DNA of 64,000 bases from NCBI GenBank assembly GCA_965204765.1, contig CBDBFG010000004.1:62001-126000 (forward strand), written 5' to 3'. The DNA comes from CBDBFG01 sp965204765 (GTDB lineage Bacteria; Pseudomonadota; Alphaproteobacteria; Caedimonadales; UBA9215). Both the position numbers and the translations under genes were made by a program. The notes beneath the pieces are model-generated. The model did not search any database. It had not been told where the DNA came from and was given only the letters and a program-made list of their open reading frames with translations. Shown here piece after piece: positions 47,228 to 55,577 of this stretch; the first letter of the stretch is position 1; every line of letters starts with the position of its first letter.

Positions 47228-47839
47228 ATGCAAAATTGTAAAAAGATCAAAGCCTTTAGTCTAATAGAAATATCCATAGCTTTAGTAATCATAGGTTTGT
47301 TAACCGGTGCAGTTTTAAAAGGTAAGCATCTGCTGGATAGCGCCCAACTGAACGCGTTACTAGCACAGATAAATCAATATAAATTGGCCATTAATCATTT
47401 TACAGAACAGTATGGCGCATTACCTGGTGACTATTCTGAAGCCAGCTCTAATATAGATACAGCCCTCACTAATGGTGATGGCAATGGCATTGTAAATGGC
47501 GATGAAACGAAGAATTTCTGGCAACACCTTCATGCTGCTAAATTGATACCTCAACCCAATTATCTATCACATCTTCCACAAACCAAGATGGGGGGCGTCG
47601 CCAAAATACAGTATTTTCCTGCAGATGGTCATTGCCTGGTAATTTCTACTACTGAAAATAAGGGCATAATCACACCAAAGCAGGCAAGAGCACTATTAAA
47701 GAAAATAGGGGAAAACAATCCATCATCAGGCTCAATTAGAATTAAGAATGGTAATGGACAAAGGTGCATCAAGGAAGATTCTTCATATGATATTACAAAC
47801 AAGCAAAAAACTTGTGTGATATATGTTCAAATTGATTAA
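47228..47839 (+). CDS. Type IV pilin/pseudopilin-like protein
   Basis: 203 residues. After a short basic leader (MQNCKKIKA) comes the prepilin-type segment FSLIEISIALVIIGLL, with Glu at +5 and a small residue (Ala) before the cleavage point. A globular C-terminal region follows, with YGALPGDY and NGDGNGIVNGDETKNFW, a pattern I associate with pilin-like proteins of intracellular alphaproteobacteria. The open frame extends to 47162, but the ATG at 47228 places the leader correctly. It overlaps the next pilin-like gene by 17 bp. No assembly ATPase or prepilin peptidase gene is in the window. Confidence 0.8.
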   Translation: MQNCKKIKAFSLIEISIALVIIGLLTGAVLKGKHLLDSAQLNALLAQINQYKLAINHFTEQYGALPGDYSEASSNIDTALTNGDGNGIVNGDETKNFWQHLHAAKLIPQPNYLSHLPQTKMGGVAKIQYFPADGHCLVISTTENKGIITPKQARALLKKIGENNPSSGSIRIKNGNGQRCIKEDSSYDITNKQKTCVIYVQID

Positions 47840-48548
47840 AAACTTTTATCAAAACATCAAGTGTAAGGGGTTTGCACTGTTAGAAACATCACTAGCTGTG
47901 GCAATAATGGGTACGATGGTTTGTTTGTTTATGCCAAGCATGTTAAATCTTAATTTTTCTTACAAAAGACAAATTACCAATAAACATATGGAACAAATCT
48001 TCACAGCACTGGGTAATTACATAGTATTGCATAGGAAATTACCATGCCCTGTACAAAATATTGAAGATGAATCATCAACGCCATGTCATACTAATAAAGG
48101 ATTTATACCATACAAAACTATTGGTATAGAGAAAGCCACCACATTAAACGGGTTCAAAAAGCCAATTATCTATGTCATCAATAGTGGCTTAAGCCAAAAT
48201 ATAGAAAGTACCTTTTCGCAACAGCATTCTGTCCATACAGCATCACATAATATTCATGTCTTAAACGAAAATAATAACCCGGTTATTACCGCACAAACGA
48301 CACACAATATCATTGCTGTCCTACTGTTAAGCACAGAAAACAGCCATAATAAACCGCATAAAAGCGCAAAAGAATTAGTAAATCTAGATGACTCTAATAC
48401 ATTTTACCAGATACCATACAGCAAAACTTTCCGACAAATAGTACGCTATTGCACCTATGGTCACCTGTTTAATTATTATGGTAAAACAGCGCCCGTAAAA
48501 TACGGCAACAAAAGCCCTAAGACTCGTGGTCATCAGGGTTTTCGTTAA
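47823..48548 (+). CDS. Second type IV pilin-like protein
   Basis: 241 residues with a basic leader and GFALLETSLAVAIMGTMV, a prepilin cleavage site (Gly before Phe, Glu at +5) and hydrophobic stalk. The region after it includes LGNYIVLHRKLPCPV, similar to other minor pilins, and the C-terminus is basic. Four or more cysteines are spread through the body. The start overlaps the preceding gene by 17 bp, so the two are coupled and probably act together. Role (pilus, secretion pseudopilus or uptake) is not decided by the sequence. Confidence 0.72.
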   Translation: MFKLIKNFYQNIKCKGFALLETSLAVAIMGTMVCLFMPSMLNLNFSYKRQITNKHMEQIFTALGNYIVLHRKLPCPVQNIEDESSTPCHTNKGFIPYKTIGIEKATTLNGFKKPIIYVINSGLSQNIESTFSQQHSVHTASHNIHVLNENNNPVITAQTTHNIIAVLLLSTENSHNKPHKSAKELVNLDDSNTFYQIPYSKTFRQIVRYCTYGHLFNYYGKTAPVKYGNKSPKTRGHQGFR

Positions 48549-48671
48549 TTGGGTATCGATTTCTCGACACACAATTTGGACCTTGCTAGTATTAAATAGG
48601 AAAAATAATTCTCTTAGTTATTAGAATAATCATGGTAAAACTGGGACATATAATGTAAAATAATCTCTTAA

Positions 48672-49145
48672 TTAACCATGATTATAATAGGAAAACAGAT
48701 CACCCATTTTTTTCTCAGATTCGAAAAATTTCACTTTTCTTATACCAAGTAAATATATATTTTTGATGACATCATCTAACTGGCTACTGATTTTCTCTAA
48801 TAAAGCATTCATATTAAAAGGATATTCTACACTATCAAAACAACCAGCTTCAATCATAGCTACACTAATACACACAGACTCACAATTATTTACCCCAAGT
48901 ACCGGTATATGTTTGATACTTTCTTGACTCTTTAAGGTCTTTACGACTTGTGCACCAGCAGTATAAGGTAAATTAGAATTTACTATTATTAAATCAGGTT
49001 GATACACTTGAGAATATTCTAAACAACTGCAACCGCTCGGATCCTCAATAGTTTCGAATCCTTTTTCTCTCATACCATCCCTAAATACTTTAATATCAAA
49101 TGATGATTCCCCAACCACTAATATTTTTTTTGTTCTTACCAACAT
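48672..49145 (-). CDS. CheY-like pseudo-receiver protein
   Basis: 157 residues, a single receiver-like domain with a short C-terminal extension. The fold is recognisable (KKILVVGESSFDIKVFRDGM, PDLIIVNSNLPYTAGAQVVK), but the phospho-acceptor position is Asn56 instead of Asp, the acidic pair is reduced to one Glu (GES) and the conserved Lys near the end is Tyr (VEYPF). Phosphorylation by a kinase is unlikely; it may act as a protein-interaction module. ATG 49145 is used because GGGGAGG lies six bases upstream. ATG 49151 would place that site against the start codon. Confidence 0.75.
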   Translation of the reverse strand: MLVRTKKILVVGESSFDIKVFRDGMREKGFETIEDPSGCSCLEYSQVYQPDLIIVNSNLPYTAGAQVVKTLKSQESIKHIPVLGVNNCESVCISVAMIEAGCFDSVEYPFNMNALLEKISSQLDDVIKNIYLLGIRKVKFFESEKKMGDLFSYYNHG

Positions 49146-49386
49146 AGCCATCCTCCCCAGTAGACTATTAACATTAAATAGATAAAATTTTATTTAAATT
49201 TATCATTTATTAATGGTAGCCCTAGCAAGTTAACAAACAGTTAAGAAATAATTGCGAAAATATAAGTATTTAAGCGGAACACAGTCATAAAACTCCCAAA
49301 GCAAATACAACATTCAGCGATAAAAAAACACAAACCAAATCATCTTGGCATGCACAACAGCTAGCGATACTAAATCGTACTAGTCT

Positions 49387-50418
49387 CTATACAGCTTCAC
49401 TATTATCATTTGTACCTAGAGATTCCATATTTCTAGCAATCATGCCAGCTTCATCTTTGATAGCTTGTTCTATTGCTTGCATTGTCTCTGGATTAGATTT
49501 TAGAAAAACCTTTGCTGCTTCACGACCTTGCGCGATACGCTCACCATTATAGGAATACCAAGACCCAGCTTTTTCAACTACTTCAGCCTGAACACCAAGA
49601 TCTAATATTTCACCTGTTTTGGAAATACCTTCACCGTACATAATGTCAAATTCTACTATTTTGAATGGCGGAGCTAATTTATTTTTTACTACTTTTACTC
49701 TGGTCTGATTACCAACGATCTCATCTTTATTTTTAATAGCACCGATCCTTCTAATATCAATTCTCATGGATGCATAAAACTTTAAAGCATTACCACCAGT
49801 GGTGGTTTCTGGACTACCAAACATTACGCCAATCTTATGCCTTACTTGATTAATGAAAATAACCATACAGTTAGTTCTAGATATAGATCCGGTAATCTTC
49901 CGCAATGCTTGACTCATTAATCTAGCTTGCAAACCCATATGCGAATCACCCATATCGCCTTCCAATTCTGCCCTGGGAACCAACGCAGCCACACTATCAA
50001 CCACTACAATATCAACCCCACCTGATCTCACCAAAGTATCTGTAATTTCTAATGCTTGTTCTCCTGTATCAGGTTGAGAAATCAGTAAATTATCTACATC
50101 AACCCCCAATTTTTTCGCATAGATCGGGTCCAAAGCATGTTCAGCATCCACAAACGCACAGGTTCCACCTATTTTTTGTGCTTCCGCCACAACGTGTAAA
50201 GCCAAAGTAGTTTTTCCTGAACTTTCTGGGCCATATACTTCGATAATACGTCCTTTAGCAAAACCGTTAATACCCAAAGCAATATCAAGTCCTATAGAGC
50301 CCGTGGATATAGACTCTATTTCCAGCTTATCTTGCTGCCCCATCTTCATAATGGAACCTTTTCCAAATGCTCTTTCTATCTGGCTAATTGCTGCATCTAA
50401 GGCTTTTTGCTTATCCAT
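49387..50418 (-). CDS. recA: Recombinase RecA
   Basis: Catalyses strand exchange and activates SOS cleavage. 343 residues with Walker A GPESSGKTT near residue 65, the conserved LEGDMGDSHMGLQARLMSQ, FINQVRHKIGVMFGSPETTTGG and the L2 region. Full length and intact. I saw no GTTC-N7-GTTC alphaproteobacterial LexA box in the upstream sequence, so SOS control is not evident. A structured-RNA candidate lies upstream on the same strand. Confidence 0.98.
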   Translation of the reverse strand: MDKQKALDAAISQIERAFGKGSIMKMGQQDKLEIESISTGSIGLDIALGINGFAKGRIIEVYGPESSGKTTLALHVVAEAQKIGGTCAFVDAEHALDPIYAKKLGVDVDNLLISQPDTGEQALEITDTLVRSGGVDIVVVDSVAALVPRAELEGDMGDSHMGLQARLMSQALRKITGSISRTNCMVIFINQVRHKIGVMFGSPETTTGGNALKFYASMRIDIRRIGAIKNKDEIVGNQTRVKVVKNKLAPPFKIVEFDIMYGEGISKTGEILDLGVQAEVVEKAGSWYSYNGERIAQGREAAKVFLKSNPETMQAIEQAIKDEAGMIARNMESLGTNDNSEAV

Positions 50419-50592
50419 AACGATATCCTGTCAATATTAATTATCTAGACACTACCATTTATCCTAAACAATAAAAAGAAATAAATATTATTTGGCAATA
50501 ATTATAATATAGCACTGTAATTTTGTGGTAATGCAGTCTTCATACTTATTGATAACAAGGTTAAAAATACAAGACTGGAACAATAATTAAAT

Positions 50593-50770
50593 CATAATGC
50601 CACCACAACCGTCATGCTAAACTCCTCTTGTGGCCTGCATAAGCAGGTGGGCACCGTATTACTAAGCTTTAAATCTTTGACCTCAAAGTTTCTCCACTTA
50701 GCAAGCGACAGCTCCCTAAGAAAAATTATGGCCCCAGGGATGTTATATGACGCGAAACAGCAGCACTATG
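50593..50770 (-). ncRNA. ssrS: Structured RNA, candidate 6S RNA
   Basis: About 178 nt, GC-richer than its surroundings. The ends pair perfectly: CATAGTGC at the 5' end with GCATTATG at the 3' end (eight pairs, one G-U), then CGTCAT with ATGACG further in, then TGGGGCC with GGCCACA. Internal hairpins include CCTGC-TTAT-GCAGG, GGTG-CC-CACC and CTTTGA-GG-TCAAAG. Promoter spacing puts the start of transcription at the outer stem. Length, closing stem, a CCCTGGGG-type 5' strand and GGTGCCCACC near the 3' side are what I expect of alphaproteobacterial 6S RNA, which binds RNA polymerase. That identity is a proposal; the RNA itself is better supported. Confidence 0.5.
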
Positions 50771-50776
50771 ACAAAC

Positions 50777-50805
50777 ATTATGCTTTACTATAAAAATAGT
50801 TGCAA
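50777..50805 (-). promoter_or_regulatory. Sigma-70-type promoter of the RNA candidate
   Basis: On the minus strand TTGCAA (50800-50805), 17 bp, then CATAAT (50777-50782). A start about seven bases on would be near 50770, exactly where the predicted closing stem of the RNA begins. Confidence 0.55.
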
Positions 50806-50833
50806 ACACTTTTACCTGTTAGAGCAAATGGTT

Positions 50834-51658
50834 TTATTTCCTCTTACGACACGCAACAAAAGAGATACAACCAACTAACGAAGATTTAAATATACTCGTT
50901 ACTACATATAATAATAACACGGTTGAAACTATAGTCGGAGCACACGGTAAATCTGTTACGTATGATAAATACATACCGCAATAGAAAGATAGTAAATTAA
51001 CAATAATCGCATAAATGATCATTTGCATAGGAGTTTTGGCATATAATCTGGCTAAAACTGCTGGTATTACTAGCATTGCTGTCATTAGCAGAGATCCCAT
51101 AGTTTTCAATAATAGCCCTATAGTGGAACCTAAGATAAAAGAAAATATTAACTTTACTTTATTAACTGATATTCCTTCTGAACGGGCTAACTCTTCACTA
51201 ACAACTATTGTAATAACGCTATACCATGATCGATACACCAAAAATAGCACTAATATACTTAACGATGTTACTATTATGACATCTTCCCACGTGAGGGCTA
51301 AAACATCTCCAAATAATACAGTCATAAATACCGAAGTGTTTTGGCCTAAATAAGCCATGGATATAACGCCTAATGACAAGGCACCGTGTGAAAAAATAGA
51401 TAGCAACGAGTCATTAGAAAGCTTATTTTTAGATGGTATAAATATTAATAAAGCAGAAATAAGCACACATATAAATAACAAAACAAAGACAGAAGAAGTA
51501 TTAAGCAACAAGGATAACGCCCCACCCAAAAGAGCACTGTGTGCAACCGAATCACCTAAAAAAGCCATTTTTTTCCATACTACTATGCTACCCATTACCC
51601 CTAATAACAAAGATATGGGAAAACCAACTAGGATAATTTTTATAACTAGATCACTCAT
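50834..51658 (-). CDS. znuB: Zinc ABC transporter permease ZnuB
   Basis: Membrane channel of a high-affinity zinc (or related metal) importer. 274 residues, mostly hydrophobic, with the ABC-3 family pattern MGSIVVWKKMAFLGDSVAHSALLGGALSLLL near the start and about eight membrane segments. It follows znuC by 26 bp on the same strand. The periplasmic metal-binding protein ZnuA is not in the window. Zinc rather than manganese is inferred from the ZnuB/ZnuC pairing and the His-rich tail of ZnuC. Confidence 0.9.
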   Translation of the reverse strand: MSDLVIKIILVGFPISLLLGVMGSIVVWKKMAFLGDSVAHSALLGGALSLLLNTSSVFVLLFICVLISALLIFIPSKNKLSNDSLLSIFSHGALSLGVISMAYLGQNTSVFMTVLFGDVLALTWEDVIIVTSLSILVLFLVYRSWYSVITIVVSEELARSEGISVNKVKLIFSFILGSTIGLLLKTMGSLLMTAMLVIPAVLARLYAKTPMQMIIYAIIVNLLSFYCGMYLSYVTDLPCAPTIVSTVLLLYVVTSIFKSSLVGCISFVACRKRK

Positions 51659-51684
51659 AATAACCCTTTTGTGATTGATATAAA

Positions 51685-52377
51685 CTAATCATGTGCATGA
51701 TCATGATGATGAACATATGGCGCTATTACCGCATGAAACAACTCTTTGTACTCTTCCGAATTATATACAATATTAGGTGTACCAGAACAACACACATGCT
51801 TATTCAAGCAAACGACAAAATCACTTGATTTATGTACAAAATTTAAATCATGACTGACCATTAACACAGCAATATTGTTATCTTTTTTTATCGTTTCCAA
51901 TAACTTATAAAACTGCATACGCCCTTCTATATCAAGACCTTGTTCAGGTTCATCTAAAATCAATAAATTAGGTTGATATAAAAGGGCACGTGCTAATAAT
52001 ACCCTCTGTGTTTCGCCTTTTGATAAAGAATGTATGGATTTATCTAATAACCTACCTAATCCTATGCTATCAACAATATGATTAATACTGGTAGAACCGT
52101 TATCAATGTCTAAGAAATTCCTCACCAGAATTGGCATCATAGAATTTATATGCAACTTTTGTGGCATATAACCTATTTTGGTTCCTGGCGCAATATTCAC
52201 CTTACCACTGCTTGGGGTAATTAATCCGATTATAATCTTTAACAACGAGCTTTTACCCGCCCCATTAGGACCAATAATATTGATAAACTGACCTTGATTA
52301 ATAGTGAGATCAACATTATCTATAATCGAGACACCATCAATAATTAGATTAATCTTACTCGCTCTAATCAAGGACAT
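51685..52377 (-). CDS. znuC: Zinc ABC transporter ATP-binding protein ZnuC
   Basis: ATPase of the metal importer. 230 residues with Walker A GPNGAGKSS, signature LSKGETQRVLLARALL (K in the usual SGG position), Walker B LLILDEPEQGLD and the switch His in MVSHDLNFVHKS. The C-terminus ends with HHHDHAHD, a His-rich tail typical of ZnuC. It starts 17 bases after dnaA stops, so read-through from dnaA is possible. Confidence 0.92.
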   Translation of the reverse strand: MSLIRASKINLIIDGVSIIDNVDLTINQGQFINIIGPNGAGKSSLLKIIIGLITPSSGKVNIAPGTKIGYMPQKLHINSMMPILVRNFLDIDNGSTSINHIVDSIGLGRLLDKSIHSLSKGETQRVLLARALLYQPNLLILDEPEQGLDIEGRMQFYKLLETIKKDNNIAVLMVSHDLNFVHKSSDFVVCLNKHVCCSGTPNIVYNSEEYKELFHAVIAPYVHHHDHAHD

Positions 52378-52394
52378 ACCTCACTAATTATAAT

Positions 52395-53783
52395 CTAACG
52401 TTGCAACATGTTACATAATAGATCTACATCTTCAGCAATAGATGAATCTGTATGCATCAAATCCTGCACTTTTTTTATTGCATGCATAACAGTAGCATGA
52501 TCACGGCCTCCAAATTTTCTACCAATTTCCGGCAATGAAGCCTCCGTTAGTTTTTTTGAAATATACATGGCAATCTGCCTTGGTCTAACAATGCTACGCA
52601 TCCTTTTGGCCGAGTGTAAATCGGATATCTTGACATTATAGTGTTCGGCAATCTTACGTTGAATTTCATCAATGTTAACACGTCTATCATTCGCACGGAG
52701 AATATCTCTTAATACCTGTTGAGTTGACTCGATAGAAATTGCTCTACCGACCAAAGTAGAATGGGCAATAATCCTATTCAATGCCCCCTCCAGTTCACGG
52801 ACATTAGACGTAATCTTATGGGCCAAAAATTCTAATACCTTTACGGGCACATCTGCTCCTAGCTGCTCTAATTTGGATTGCAGTACCCCAAGTCTTAATT
52901 CATAGGTAGTAGGATGAATATCTGCTACTAATCCCCATCCTAATCTAGAGCGCATTCTTTCTTCCAATCCATCTAAATCAGACGGTGATTTATCCGCCGA
53001 TATAATAACCTGATGGTTCTGATCCACTAAAGCATTAAAAGTATGAAAAAACTCTTCTTGCGTTGATTCTTTGCCACTAATAAATTGAAAATCATCAATC
53101 ATCAATACGTCAACCGAACGAAATTTTTCTTTGAACGATACCGTATCTTTAAAACGCAATGCACGAATGAACAGATACATAAATTTTTCAGCAGAAAGAT
53201 AAACAACCTTTCGTTGCGGATGACACTTTTTTATATGCCATGCCGTAGCATGCATTAAATGTGTTTTCCCTAAACCAACTCCACCATATAAAAATAACGG
53301 GTTAAAATGTACCTCATTAGATTCCGCAACCCTTCTGGCCGCGGCATGAGCTAATTCATTCGATTGATCCACAATAAAATTATCAAATATATATTTTGGT
53401 TCTAATCTGGACCCTATTACTGTAATATCATCGTTCTTATGCTCTTTATTGGTGCCATCAGCAGCAGTACTTTCTGTTCCTCTGGCAATCGCAATACTAT
53501 CATCAACTATTATATTGAATCGCAATATACCGGGGTTCATTTCTTGCAATAAAGACAGTATCTTTTTAGCACAATTATTGTTAACCCAATCTCGCATAAA
53601 AGATGTTGGGCAAGCAACCACGAACACCCCTGAAGAGAACTCCTTAAATTCTAAAGGAAGCAACCAACTTTTGTATACCGCATCACCAAAAAGCTTAGGA
53701 AATGTAGACTTTATAGAACTCCATAAATCTCTGAAAGAAGAATCATCAACATCATTAATATTATAAGAGACTGGATTAGACAT
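52395..53783 (-). CDS. dnaA: Chromosomal replication initiator DnaA
   Basis: Binds DnaA boxes at oriC and melts the origin. 462 residues with an N-terminal domain (DLWSSIKSTFPKLFGDAVYKSW), a variable linker, the AAA+ core (Walker A YGGVGLGKTHLMHA, Walker B VLMIDDFQFI) and the C-terminal DNA-binding domain with GGRDHATVMHAIKKV. It is preceded by rpsT, a common alphaproteobacterial neighbour. A terminator-like hairpin lies between the two. Confidence 0.98.
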   Translation of the reverse strand: MSNPVSYNINDVDDSSFRDLWSSIKSTFPKLFGDAVYKSWLLPLEFKEFSSGVFVVACPTSFMRDWVNNNCAKKILSLLQEMNPGILRFNIIVDDSIAIARGTESTAADGTNKEHKNDDITVIGSRLEPKYIFDNFIVDQSNELAHAAARRVAESNEVHFNPLFLYGGVGLGKTHLMHATAWHIKKCHPQRKVVYLSAEKFMYLFIRALRFKDTVSFKEKFRSVDVLMIDDFQFISGKESTQEEFFHTFNALVDQNHQVIISADKSPSDLDGLEERMRSRLGWGLVADIHPTTYELRLGVLQSKLEQLGADVPVKVLEFLAHKITSNVRELEGALNRIIAHSTLVGRAISIESTQQVLRDILRANDRRVNIDEIQRKIAEHYNVKISDLHSAKRMRSIVRPRQIAMYISKKLTEASLPEIGRKFGGRDHATVMHAIKKVQDLMHTDSSIAEDVDLLCNMLQR

Positions 53784-53812
53784 ATGATTATTCTGTAATA
53801 ATAAAACAATAA

Positions 53813-53830
53813 AGAGCCATAAAAGGCCCT
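53813..53830 (-). terminator. Terminator or attenuator between rpsT and dnaA
   Basis: On the minus strand AGGGCC-TTTTAT-GGCTCT forms a six-pair stem (one G-U) followed by TTTATTGTTTTATTATT. It lies eight bases after the rpsT stop, inside the leader of dnaA, so partial termination could set the rpsT:dnaA ratio. Confidence 0.6.
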
Positions 53831-53837
53831 GATAATA

Positions 53838-54101
53838 CTAAGCTAAAGACTTAATTCGTGCATTCAAACGGGAAAGTTTGCGAGATACAGTATTTTTGTG
53901 CAACAATCCTTTTGACACACCCTTGTGAAGCTCCGGCTGTGCTAATTTAAAAGACTGAGCCGCCGACTCCTTGTTACCAGACTGAATAGCTTCTTCAACT
54001 TTGCGCAAAAAAGTACGAATTCTCGTCATCTTAGAACGATTGCGTTCGTAGCGCACCTCATTCTGACGATTTCTCTTCTCTGCTGATTTAATATTTGCCA
54101 T
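53838..54101 (-). CDS. rpsT: 30S ribosomal protein S20
   Basis: Primary-binding protein of the small subunit. 87 residues, Lys/Arg-rich helices with the family opening MANIKSAEKRNRQNEVRYER and the ending HKNTVSRKLSRLNARIKSLA. Length is normal. It lies 54 bp upstream of dnaA on the same strand. A consensus DnaA box lies 21 bases upstream of its start, so it could share dnaA control. Confidence 0.97.
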   Translation of the reverse strand: MANIKSAEKRNRQNEVRYERNRSKMTRIRTFLRKVEEAIQSGNKESAAQSFKLAQPELHKGVSKGLLHKNTVSRKLSRLNARIKSLA

Positions 54102-54544
54102 AATTTAACCTTATATTAACCTGTGGATAACTTATACACCACATCAATATACACGTCAATCATTCTATAAAAATTTATTATCTCTATCTTGCCAAATTAT
54201 GGCTTAACCTGTTAAAATGCTGCTCATTTTTTGTCAAACAGTAATGAGATCGCCTTGTAGTAAAGATCTAAAATACCAACCTGTACCACAATTAATAATG
54301 ATTGCATTGCTTCCAAGAAGTAAGAATGACGATATAAACCTTGCTATTAATGTCGGTGCAAATCAAACTAAACAATACACAAGACACGGATGATAACAAG
54401 GTTGCAATTTCGTGGCAATTTACGCAGTTTGACAACTGATAGCACAGCAACACTATCATTTAGCCAATAATATTTACTTATTTCTCATCATTGTTGTTTA
54501 TACAAGGAATGATTTGCACATTATTGGTTTTCTGCTTCTTCCAA
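54102..54544. other. Gene-free interval upstream of rpsT
   Basis: About 440 bp. The DnaA sites at 54122-54140 are the only recognised elements. No ORF, tRNA-like cloverleaf or further consensus DnaA boxes were seen. Confidence 0.55.
54122..54140. promoter_or_regulatory. DnaA box and a near-match upstream of rpsT-dnaA
   Basis: TGTGGATAA at 54122-54130 is the exact complement of the consensus TTATCCACA. TTATACACC at 54132-54140 is one base off the relaxed consensus TTATNCACA. Placed just before rpsT, they suggest DnaA feedback on the operon. Two sites are too few to call an origin. Confidence 0.6.
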
Positions 54545-55375
54545 CTAATGTATTAATTGGACAAACCTATCATTGCCAACACCACGCAAAATCTCAATAA
54601 ATCTTCGCCTTGCATAAGAGTTAAAAGTAGTTAGCATATCCTGCCCACAGATTTCAGCATCATCACGCAGACGAAAAAACATATATTGCAAATCTGTGTT
54701 GGTAGTATCATCAACACACAACCGTTTTAGATGACTATCAGACAACTCAACCGAAATTAAAGATGATAATACCCTTATATCAAGCTCTTCTATTGAGTTG
54801 AAATAAAAATTGATTCTTTGCAATGTTGGTGAACGATGAAGGAGTACTCTCTTTAATTTATTTTTACTCAAATCCAAGCGCTCGAGAGCAGATAAACCAG
54901 AGATATCAACGTCGGTTAATTCATTATCAGAGGCCAAACACTCCCGCAATAAAGGTAAATTACCTAAAGTAAGATCTTTTAATGCATTGCTATTCAAGTT
55001 TAGTTTAGTCAAATTGACTAGTACGCTAACATCTAATCTGGTGAGACCTTTGTTACATATTAACTCGAGTTCCGTTACATCAAGGTTATGTGTAAACAAA
55101 ATTTGTAATAATGGTACATCAGCATCCTGGGCACCTATACCACCAGGTCTAGATCCACCACAATATTTTGCAACAGTACTTATGCGCAGCTTGTCTCCAT
55201 TACGTTGCTTGCTCCATTGTCTCAGTTTCTCTAGGCCATCGTCCAATTGTGCCAAAGAATAATGCTCCCGCACTTGTTCTCTTACTTGCATGACTTGCGC
55301 CTCATCATCAAAATCAATTACGGCAAAACATCCATTCAGAAAAAAGATAGATGTACAAATCCTGATAAATAACAT
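54545..55375 (-). CDS. Exported leucine-rich-repeat protein
   Basis: 276 residues. The N-terminus (LFIRICTSIFFLNGC) is a signal peptide; LNGC could also be a lipobox, making it a lipoprotein. From about residue 100 come LRR units of roughly 20 residues: LTRLDVSVLVNLTKLNLNSN, then LLRECLASDNELTDVDIS, ALERLDLSKNKLKRVLL and LQRINFYFNSIEELDI. LRR domains mediate protein binding and appear in secreted effectors of host-associated bacteria, but no target is seen. The frame opens at 55423; ATG 55375 is chosen because TAGGAG lies a few bases ahead. It is isolated from its neighbours. Confidence 0.8.
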   Translation of the reverse strand: MLFIRICTSIFFLNGCFAVIDFDDEAQVMQVREQVREHYSLAQLDDGLEKLRQWSKQRNGDKLRISTVAKYCGGSRPGGIGAQDADVPLLQILFTHNLDVTELELICNKGLTRLDVSVLVNLTKLNLNSNALKDLTLGNLPLLRECLASDNELTDVDISGLSALERLDLSKNKLKRVLLHRSPTLQRINFYFNSIEELDIRVLSSLISVELSDSHLKRLCVDDTTNTDLQYMFFRLRDDAEICGQDMLTTFNSYARRRFIEILRGVGNDRFVQLIH

Positions 55376-55577
55376 TAGACCACTCCTAAAAAAATCGTGA
55401 CGATAACACAAGACCATAGCCACATCAACTCCCTAGTGACCAATGTCTAATTTTCACGGGTTAAATACCCAAATCTTTTTAGTGGATACAAATTATATTA
55501 GATGATGACGCAAGAAAAATGTCCTTCATAGCCCGTTAAAATTATAGGAAATTTAGGCCACTAAAGCATCGTACTAC

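Larger units (their letters stand above)
50419..50833. other. Gene-free interval between recA and znuB
   Basis: About 415 bp with no ORF. The recA-proximal part (50419-50592) shows nothing I recognise beyond AT-rich sequence. The distal part holds the structured-RNA candidate at 50593-50770 and its promoter at 50777-50805. Confidence 0.6.

Noticed and set aside
50551..54410. A shared TGATAACAAGGTT in two intergenic regions (near 50550 and 54392) as a dispersed repeat
   Set aside because: Only 13 bases match and the surrounding sequence does not align.
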